A stretch of 34,455 bases of DNA from Amphimedon queenslandica (lineage: Eukaryota > Porifera > Demospongiae > Haplosclerida > Niphatidae). Position numbers and translations under genes: made by a program. A model generated the notes under the pieces. That model was not told the origin of the DNA. It saw only the letters and a list, made by a program, of their open reading frames with translations, and made no database searches. The stretch spans positions 300,216 to 334,670 of the forward strand of contig NW_003546307.1 in NCBI RefSeq assembly GCF_000090795.2, read 5' to 3'. Of the stretch, positions 21,101-29,400 are shown one piece after another; position 1 is the first letter of the stretch, and each line of letters opens with the position of its first letter.

Positions 21101-22066
21101 CCAACAATATCACTAATAAATGTGGGCCAATTTCGAGGCCACTCATGTTTAACGATCTGGACAAGGATGATGTTAAGCTTTGAAAGGTAAACCTTTTGTT
21201 CCTACAGAAGGAAGAAGAGAGATCATTATTACAAAGAAAATAGCGTGAAAAGGAATAAAAGACAAAGTGAAAAGGAGACAAAAGAAGTAGCAAGATTGTA
21301 TTATTATGACGAGTGCAATCACACTAACCAATAGTGTATCAGCATCAGATGAATACTTAATAATGAGGCCAACGATGTACTTCTTAATACCTAAGAAGCA
21401 TGTAATGAAACAAATTGTTATTTTATATCAAGCCACATACCTTCACATTGTTGTCTCGGAAGTATCTTCCATCTTGTCTTTATGAGTGATTCAAGGATTT
21501 GAAGAGCAAAGTACTGCAGAGATAAAGAGAAATACATAATATATGTACATGTGTACATGGAATGATACACTTGCATGAAAAGCAGAAGCGAATGAAACAC
21601 AACCACTCTCTATTGAATAATAAAAGCATGTACATGTACATAAACAAAAGATTTTTGGTATTACTATAACCTGTGAATTAACTGATATTGCAGATGTACA
21701 ACTTTTTAAAATAAAGGTAAAAAAAATTATGGAAATTGCTACATTATTCTGTTCCTACTTTTGTTTGTTGATCTTGCGAAAATTCTAGGATAGCATCAAC
21801 ACGCGTCCACGCATCAGCATGTTCCTTGAATTCATGGAGTATCCTACCAGCAATCTGTTGCTGTAATGAAGAGAAAGATAAAAAGGTTAATTATTTTGCG
21901 GCCTTACTTCTGCTCCAGTGCTAGAGTAGAAACAGGCTACGACAGAATCCAACAATGCAATGTCTAATTTTTGATTGAAATCCAACAAAGTCATTGCTTT
22001 ATCGGCAAAAGCAGGAGCAGCATTGTATGTACCAGGAGATGTCAACAAATCAGCAGAACCAGCCAT
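14356..22066 (-). CDS. XPO1: Exportin-1 (CRM1), nuclear export receptor
   Basis: The RanGTP-dependent exporter of leucine-rich-NES cargo, a ring of HEAT repeats. All 29 coding exons fit in phase, giving 1084 residues (human 1071). In transcription order: 22066-21908, 21860-21759, 21513-21441, 21390-21329, 21201-21041, 20351-20237, 20167-20048, 20001-19947, 19872-19796, 19677-19546, 19296-19270, 19206-19012, 18961-18823, 18468-18365, 18282-18205, 18103-18003, 17702-17647, 17600-17521, 17262-17131, 16961-16875, 16814-16710, 16609-16531, 16467-16361, 16294-16172, 16105-15958, 15337-15113, 14968-14800, 14720-14624, 14502-14356. The importin-beta N domain has [20 protein letters not shown] and [16 protein letters not shown]. 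The NES groove keeps [13 protein letters not shown]; its cysteine is the leptomycin-B-reactive residue. Exon 11 is a 27-nt microexon. The start MAGSADLL is the first in-frame ATG. Confidence 0.97.
15357..15861. repeat. 177-bp tandem array in XPO1 intron 25
   Basis: Three units begin at 15362, 15539 and about 15716, 177 bp apart; the last ends near 15861. On the XPO1 sense strand each reads a core near CCAAGGCTATAGCCCATGG, then CATTTTTATTACATTTTCTG, then GTTTGAGCCAATTCCGACTT. The same unit with the same period is in a DLST intron (31190-31780). Confidence 0.92.
16981..17101. repeat. (TAA)n microsatellite runs in XPO1 intron 19
   Basis: Three TAA/AAT triplet runs (about 16981-17011, 17050-17070 and 17088-17101) in an intron. 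A similar run lies at 18143-18180 in intron 15. Confidence 0.75.
17263..17530. repeat. Triplicated intron with splice sites, XPO1 exons 18-19
   Basis: Three tandem copies: 17263-17349 (87 bp), 17350-17436 (87 bp) and 17437-17530 (94 bp, with a 7-nt insertion). On the XPO1 strand each unit is a complete intron, GTACAATATAATATATTTTT through to a run of T ending TTTTTTTAG, joined to the last 10 nt of exon 18 (CTTTGTGCAG). The intron and the exon end were copied together, leaving two 10-nt pseudo-exons with intact acceptor and donor. Confidence 0.92.
20585..20880. repeat. Palindrome-core repeat in XPO1 intron 5
   Basis: One full and one degraded unit of the 186-bp family. The first core reads CCCTGTGCTATAGTACAGGG at about 20594-20613. 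It is followed by CCAAATTTCGCCAAAAATGA, then TTTGAGCTGATTCCAATCAA and GTTGCTCCAAAATTGGGCCA. A second, altered core lies near 20795-20815. Its orientation is antisense to XPO1. Confidence 0.85.
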
Positions 22067-22877
22067 GATTATACATTCACTATAGCGTAGGTTAGTACGA
22101 AGCTAAGAATCCCAATAGTCAATATATAATATTCTAAATTATAATAATTAATTATAATTATATTATAACTGACTTACATTAAATCTCTAGACAAAATGTT
22201 AAAGTATTAAAATCTTACGGACAAAATTCAATTCCAGGAGTGTTTTAAGTACTGCCAAGTATGTAATGGGCTCGTTTTGATGGTCAGTTGTGGAGTGAGT
22301 AATTTTAAATGATTGGTGAGCTGGGGCGGCATAAAGCAACGTGTTACGGTGGACTTAGAGCCTCAGGATAAAACTTGGAGTCTTCCTCGTTGCGTCTGTA
22401 CTGCACTGAAAGCCGAAAGCAATGGAAATGGTTAAAAATATGGAGTATCAATGCTTCAATGACCAGCTTTAGGGCAGAAAAGACCGGTTTACTTGGTAGG
22501 CGTGGTCTCTTGATTAATAAATAAACTTGCACGTGCAAACCATGTTCGAGTTTCCCCCGGTAATAAATCACGTGACCTTAAATAGGTGTGGTTATAGTTA
22601 TTAACCGTGGGTGTAGCTGGTTAATTATAACGTGGGTGTTGCAAATGCAATTATGATGTTTGCAAGCAGTGTAAATACAAACAGATAACTTTCAAATAAA
22701 TTTCATAATTGGTACTATTGAAAGCTACCAGTGTAAAATTACAACAGGTCTAGAATTAAATCCAGAATAAAAAAGATGATGATAAAAATGATAATGATAA
22801 ATATTATTAATAATAACAGTAACAACAACATAATAATAATAGTTTAAAATCAATGAATACAATACACATACATGTCA
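22067..22877. promoter_or_regulatory. XPO1 upstream region and semaphorin 3' flank
   Basis: About 810 bp between two tandem minus-strand genes. It contains a GGCGTGGTC motif at 22499-22507 and a TCACGTGA E-box at 22568-22575, both candidate promoter elements for XPO1. An AT-rich stretch rich in AAT/ATG triplets (22775-22850) lies next to the semaphorin stop. No convincing reading frame. Promoter function is inferred. Confidence 0.4.
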
Positions 22878-25298
22878 TCACGGAGACTGTGGGGATTCTG
22901 TTCCATTTGTGCTTGCTTCGGACTCGCTTGCTCTCAGCCATCTTGTGGACTCTGTTCTCCCTCTATCTCTACCAGAGACTCCCCTCTTGTTCTTATGATT
23001 TGAACTAACTCCAGGGATAGGTAGATCAGTAATCACATCATCCTCAAGCTCACTATCAATAACAACGACTGAGGGAGAGGGAGGGGAAAGATTCTCGTTT
23101 CCGGTGTCTTCTTCTTCTATAACCTTTATTTCCTCTTGTCCACCCCCAGGAAGGTCTACTGTTATTGTATAATGACCGACTGAGCCTTGTCTATGTCTTG
23201 GTCTTCTCTCTGTCACTGTGCTTCCGCCATTACTGGTTTCGTTTGTCGATACGGCCTCGGGTTTCATTAGTTTTCTCTTTACTGCTAGTCCAACGAAGCA
23301 TATAATGGATCCTATTATGAATCCGACTAGTAAACCGCCAATGACTCCTCCTACCATCTCACCTACTGATGGCATAGTTGTAGTACCAACAGAGCCTATA
23401 GTGGGTTGAACAGTAGGTGCATGTAAGGTACTAGTGACAGGTTCAGTGGTGACTAAGATGATACGAGTGGTGGTGACTAAAGTGGTACGAGTGACGGTGA
23501 CTATGGGAGTGCTAGAAACAGCATTTCTAGTGGAAGAAGTGGATACAGTAGTAGAGGCAGTAATGGTTCTGACTGTTTTTGATGGAATATTACTTGAAGA
23601 TGGTACAAATACTATGCTAATGCTTGTACTACTTGCACTGTTTGGTGGAGCACAATAATCGAGTGTATTTGATGGAGGATTCATGGCTTCTTGAGCTTTA
23701 CTCAGTAATTTGTTAATACAGGAGCCATTCTGCCAGGAACAGTACAGGTCACGGGATTCCAAGCATTCCATGCATGTCATGTATCTTGAGCAATTTCCAT
23801 GTGTCACGTCAGCAACTAGACCCTCAGTACTTGCATAGATCCTTCGTATCTTAGTCTCATTTGAGATACTGAGTAACATCTCTATTACTGACTCATTGCT
23901 TAACTTGATGTCATCTAATGTCTTGAATAGTTTGCCATTAGAAAAAACTGATGTAAATATCCTTCCATCTTTAGTGCCTACATATACTGCCTCATAAACT
24001 GAGTTATTGTATTTGAACATATCGACTACTATTGATGTGAATGTTTGTCCATCTCTTGTTAAAATAGCAGAGGATTCAACTTCCCCAACTAACAACTGAT
24101 GACGTTGAGACTCGGATTCAGAACGTTGTCGTCCCGACTTTCCAGGACAGACGAATGCATTCTCCATTTCTTCTGCCAGTGTAGTAGAAGACCCAGTTAC
24201 ATAATATTTAATTTGGGTATCACTGTCAAACAGGGAGTTAATGTTTCCAGTCACAGTTGGATCAAAACTAAACTTACAAACAGCTGTGCCTTCAGGGCCA
24301 TTGATAGATGAAGAGAAAGTAGCATACAGCGTTGGGGATGGTGTCGAATCATTTTGCCAGTTCAAGTAAGTAGATATAATTCTATCATAATAAAATTTGG
24401 GGGAAGATTTGTGTCGGGAGTAAGAGCAAGTAATGCGGACTTTCTGAAAAGTACTGAATAAAACTGGAGGGATATTTCCAATCAGAAAACCAGGGTCAGA
24501 TTTACAAAACCTCACAACACGTGCATAAGTTATTGAATTTCCTTCGTCCACTTCTTCTGCTGGCTCATTCAGAAACACATAAATGTAATCTCCGATCTCG
24601 TAGATGCTGACAAAGTCGGTACTGGAGATGGAGAACCAGATAGGACTGCTTGAATGCGTGTTTATGTCAAATGACCTATTAAATCTAAGAGGATGAAGGG
24701 CAACTGAGATTCTAAAACTCGTGCTAAATCGCCCAAAGTTTGTCCCAGTGTAGAACCTCCCGTTAGACCCCAATAACCCAATGCTCTTTGAAGTGACAGA
24801 ATAAGGAGAAAAACCAATTAAAGCATTCCCAGTTTCGAACTCAATCCAATCTGATAAATTATAAATCTTATGGAATGTGCATTTGGGATAGAAGGCATTC
24901 GTCCCACAGACCATAACAGAGTCATTGAGTGCCGTCTCCATTGAGTCGTTGGAGAGCATCGCAGCTGATAATGCTGCAGACGAAACTTGCTGCAGTACAC
25001 GAACCACATTGCCGCACTCTGTGCTAGAGTCTAAGGTCACTGTATCTATTTTACATTGCGATATTCTATCACTGCTGGGCGCTATGGAGAAGGATTCTTT
25101 TACCTCTAGTCTCGGGCTGGTGTCGAATGAATAAATGGAGTTGTTTCCGCCAACAAGGAGAACTTGGCCTGCTAGAGAGAGCTGGGTAACTGATAGCCCG
25201 GTGCATGCTCTGCCGTACGAGACTGTCCGACAATTAGGAGAACTACTAGCTGTTACTAGAAGGCAAAAGATGGAGGAGAGTAACAGGGCAGCCTTCAT
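22878..25298 (-). CDS. Transmembrane semaphorin-like receptor (Sema + PSI)
   Basis: An intronless 806-residue type I membrane protein. The signal peptide is MKAALLLSSIFCLLVTASSS. The Sema propeller spans about 30-490. Its hallmarks are LLVGGNNSIYSF (48-58), ECGNVVRVL (94-102), VCGTNAFYPKC (130-140), YTGTNFGRF (183-191), IYVFLNEPAEEV (239-250), ARVVRFCKSDPG (259-270) and LYATFSSSINGPEGTAVCKF (324-343). A PSI domain follows at about 502-549 (CMEC, then DLYCSWQNGSC). Then come a Thr/Ser-rich stalk with many VTTT-like repeats (about 555-640), one TM segment (about 648-672, GGVIGGLLVGFIIGSIICFV) and an acidic/basic tail of about 130 residues with no domain I know. No Ig, IPT or RasGAP domains are present, so it is semaphorin-like rather than plexin. 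Semaphorins signal through plexins in cell guidance; the role here is inferred. Confidence 0.88.
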   Translation of the reverse strand: MKAALLLSSIFCLLVTASSSPNCRTVSYGRACTGLSVTQLSLAGQVLLVGGNNSIYSFDTSPRLEVKESFSIAPSSDRISQCKIDTVTLDSSTECGNVVRVLQQVSSAALSAAMLSNDSMETALNDSVMVCGTNAFYPKCTFHKIYNLSDWIEFETGNALIGFSPYSVTSKSIGLLGSNGRFYTGTNFGRFSTSFRISVALHPLRFNRSFDINTHSSSPIWFSISSTDFVSIYEIGDYIYVFLNEPAEEVDEGNSITYARVVRFCKSDPGFLIGNIPPVLFSTFQKVRITCSYSRHKSSPKFYYDRIISTYLNWQNDSTPSPTLYATFSSSINGPEGTAVCKFSFDPTVTGNINSLFDSDTQIKYYVTGSSTTLAEEMENAFVCPGKSGRQRSESESQRHQLLVGEVESSAILTRDGQTFTSIVVDMFKYNNSVYEAVYVGTKDGRIFTSVFSNGKLFKTLDDIKLSNESVIEMLLSISNETKIRRIYASTEGLVADVTHGNCSRYMTCMECLESRDLYCSWQNGSCINKLLSKAQEAMNPPSNTLDYCAPPNSASSTSISIVFVPSSSNIPSKTVRTITASTTVSTSSTRNAVSSTPIVTVTRTTLVTTTRIILVTTEPVTSTLHAPTVQPTIGSVGTTTMPSVGEMVGGVIGGLLVGFIIGSIICFVGLAVKRKLMKPEAVSTNETSNGGSTVTERRPRHRQGSVGHYTITVDLPGGGQEEIKVIEEEDTGNENLSPPSPSVVVIDSELEDDVITDLPIPGVSSNHKNKRGVSGRDRGRTESTRWLRASESEASTNGTESPQSP

Positions 25299-26459
25299 GA
25301 TGAAATTCTTCTTTGCAAAGCTGCGAGAAGACCTCTTTTTTAATAATTATAAAATGCAGGCGTGGTCAAACCAGTACTCCTCCGTATACTTCAATTAGTA
25401 AATATTGGGTAGCCTTGGCTTGGTCCTAAAACTCCTATAACTAAATTATGTTTTGTCTCAGAGGGAGAGAAGTGAGAACACATTACACCTTTTAATTACT
25501 TTTCCTTTCAATTAGCTGCTACCAAGGCTACTCCACAGGCACAGTTCCTGTCTGGCTCCTGGAAAGCTAAGATCTAATGTTGTGACTGCTTCTCATATTG
25601 GTTAGTATCGCATTACATGTTGGGCACTAATTAGAGCGATCCTTTCCCCCATATAGATTCTGTTTCGAAGTCGTCAAAGTTGAGGTGGGTTGGGCAGTAA
25701 GAGACGGTACAATGGGGGCGGTATTTAGTGGAGCATTTGAGTTAACGATTTAATAAAAGATCAATTTTAATGCTATTATTGTTATTGTTTTACTAACGTT
25801 TGATATATTAGCATTTTCCCTTGTATAGATTTAATGTAATATACCATTGGCATCTAGTTTGCATACATTTGCCTAATGTGTACATCAGATACTCATTTAG
25901 TGCATGATGAATATGTGCATGTACATGAATTTATGACCATAATAATTAACGTCCATTAAAAAGGTATGCATGTACCTTTATTTTCCATTTTAATGTCAAA
26001 ATTTGTTTTTTGTTTTTTACACGAAAATTACAAGTATGTTGTATTTATGTACATGTACATGTAGAGAAGATTTGTAGTTGGCCGGTAGGATTTATTAAGT
26101 TCGCATTCCAAGTTATATTTGTTAATTTTTTGTTTTTGGTTGGTATTATTAAAATTTGATTGATTCCTTGATGACTGGATGCTTTGAATATTTCAGTAAA
26201 TATGAGTGTCATTGCAAATTCCAGCTGCTGTTTTTAACATGGACTGTAGTTTTGGCGCTATTTTGTCTGGGATGAGTGACAGCTACTCTTGACTTTAATT
26301 GTACATGTACAAGTAGGAGTAGTACTATTATATTCTTGTCTCTGTGTGTGTGCATGTGAAAGTATCTGCCATAACTACTACAGTGGAATTCATTCTACTT
26401 CCTGGTACTAACTACATGTATATGCATGTAGTTTGATGTGTATTTGTTTTCTCTTATAG
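25299..26459. other. Semaphorin upstream region and unresolved DLST 5' end
   Basis: The spacer between two divergent genes. A GGCGTGGTC motif at 25359-25367 lies about 60 bp upstream of the semaphorin start. The first DLST exon, with its start codon, must lie here or further left. It must end two bases into a codon, but no ATG exon with a good donor stands out. Several TACATGTA-type motifs occur. No other gene is seen. Confidence 0.4.
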
Positions 26460-29400
26460 CTTACCAATTAGCTCTGGCAGTCACCACAGGCTACTGGCTT
26501 CAGTATTATCACCTATAAAGTTTCAAAGATTTGTTAGCTCTTCGTCAATTTTGTGTAAGTAATGATATGTTGAATTATGTACATACCTGCATGATCTTCT
26601 TTGGTGTGAGGTTCATACTAGACTACAGAGTTCATGAAATTATCATATCATGATATGATAGTGTTTGTATGTCTCAGGATATCTTATCCTCTGTCTGTAT
26701 AGGAATCATTAGATATTTTAATTTAGTTTATTGTAATTATCGTTACTCCGCTGCTTGTCAATTGTGACTCATAGTTGCGATTATATCTCATAGTTTGGTT
26801 GTAAGTGGGTGTGGGTGTGTGTGTGTCTAGTTTTTGATGTGGTCAAACTGTCATGAAAACTGTCACACTTGAATTCAAATATTAACAAGAAGATGCCATT
26901 GGATGGCTGTCTCTCCATGTGTGTTTGATATATCACCATAATTGTGAATAGCAGTGGGTATATATCTTTCAATTAAGTAATTTCCTTTCGATTTTGATGC
27001 ATATGGTCAGACTCAGAGTAAGAGCCCAAATAAGAATCTTTGCTATGTATTGTTCATCTATTTTAAATGTTATTTTAAAGTGAAACATATGAATAATGTA
27101 TATATTTACAAACATTTATGTGTAAGTATAGTTACATGTTTGTATGTGCATGGAGCTGGATAAATTCTACCTTTTCCATCTCTCCCTCTCTCTCTTTCTC
27201 TCTCTTTCTCTCCAGGTAATGAGTATAAGATAGTTAATACTCCTGCATTTGCTGAGTCAATCTCGGAGGGCGATGTAAAGTGGGACAAAAGTAAGTCAAC
27301 ACTTGTTACTGTGTATACATGTATGTACACGTGTATATGTGCATGTGTATGTGCATTTACAGCCTAAAATTAAATAGTTAAATGTCTAATTGTTCATGAT
27401 TGAGCCTGTGAATTCTTGTTCTGTCATGCCTCTAATTGTCTCTAGTTACATTCATTTCTACATGTACATGTATGTTTGATGGGATGTAATAATTAAGCAT
27501 AAAAATTGTTAATACAATTGACATGTACACCTACATGTACATGTATCCGTATTTGTATATACCTAGTACCTGCTACCTGTACATGTTTGTTAAATCTACT
27601 TAAGTATGTTGTATATGTTTCTCATTGTAAAGGATGATTTAGTAGTGGTGATGTATTTGACACATTCAAGTTTTATGGTATCTTCCTATTACTAGCATAA
27701 TCATGTGTAAAGCAACCTTCAATAGCTTTCTCATTGACTTCTTTATAGTAGACACATTTGTGGCATCAGCCCATAGACTCCAAGCTATGTTTGTGTACTG
27801 CTAATGACCAATGATGGTCTAATGTCATTTGTACTGTCCAGCTAGCTCCCATTACAATGTATAAACTCTAATTACTATTGCTATATAATGATGCATGGCT
27901 TCAGTTTTTAGTAGAAGAGAGGGAGAGAGAGGGGGAGAAGAATAAGAGTTTGAAAACTAAAAAATTAAGAATGGCATTCTTGCATTTGCATGACTAGATC
28001 TACTGTACATACACATGTACATGTATTAGCTAGTTTGGTTCAGATGTTGGAGATTAGTGATTGATTGCTTTCATGTGATGTTGTATCTATTGATAAACAG
28101 CATTGATGGGTATATGTGGGCTCTCCTGGTTTGGTATTACAGATACAAGAATAGTTCATACCATTCATATCTTGTCTCCATGCGATTGAGCACATGGAAC
28201 TTGTACAGCAACTATAAGTATGATGTATTTCATAATAAATTGTGCAAATATAGTCATACATACATTGTATGTGTGTGTGTGAATAGAGTTGTTTATATCT
28301 TTTTTCTATATTCATGATTTGCACACCTTAATTCTTTCCTTTATTAATCCTCTCTCAAAGATGTTGGCGATTTTGTTAAAGAAGACGAAATTATAGCAGA
28401 GATTGAAACTGATAAGGTAATTGAATTATGTAGCGTACATGTATTACCTGTGAAAGGATGAGAAGTCATGTCACTGCTATCCTAGATTAACACAATATAT
28501 GTACATTTTCTGTATAGTAGTAATTCCCATGCATCCAATATTTATGGACTCTCCTAATTTTAGTAGTATAGTGCATTTATGTGTAGAGGATGTTAAAAAA
28601 GGATGCATGTAACTGTATCTACTCTATCCAAATCACTTCCTTCACACGTACTTTTAGAAGGTTGTCTCCGGGTTAATTCCCATGAACTACATGTACATGG
28701 ATATACTTGTACATATAAATTATTACCAGCTGTATTCTTATGTATTGAATCCTACTGATAATCCTATATCTAATCATCTTATTACTCGTTGGGTGGTTTT
28801 AATTTAGAGTTCAGTGTAATTCTGATAATTTATTTACTTGTGCATGTGTATTTATTATAATTTCCGCTAAGTCGAGACCGCGGAGGCTTCTTACTATCAT
28901 ATTAAGAAACTTAATTATCAACATGAGCATGTACATATGTGAAGTGTGGTTTCTTATTTTTGATCCTATATTTATATATTTCTCCTTCTCTTTATAGACT
29001 GCTATTCCTATACCTTCCCCTGTGTTTGGAATCATTGAAGAAATATTTGTACCTGACGGGGAGAAAGTGGTAGCTGGGGACCAGCTATGCAAAATAAAAG
29101 TATCAGGTAAGCACATGTACGTGCATGTACATGTACATGCACATGTACATAATAGAATTGCTTAATTGTGTATTGTCACACTATATACTTATCTCATTAA
29201 TTATTTGCTATTTGAAGTTCTTTAAAATATTTGTACTTTCTACTCTTGTTAAGTGACAAGATTCACACATTCATCATGCATTATTCATGAGGAGACATAG
29301 TACAATTAGTACACAGTCCATAGTAGTAGTGTAGTAGTTGTAGTGATTGTCAGTACATATAATTACATTTGTATATTGGTGTGGCATCTGTTGATATAAT

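Noticed and set aside
22344..22571. Minus-strand 75-codon frame upstream of XPO1
   Set aside because: Composition is unremarkable, no family or splice context is recognised, and it probably lies in promoter or 5' untranslated sequence.
23218..23658. Plus-strand frames antisense to the semaphorin gene
   Set aside because: They mirror the Thr/Ser-rich stalk and TM segment codons; no independent support.
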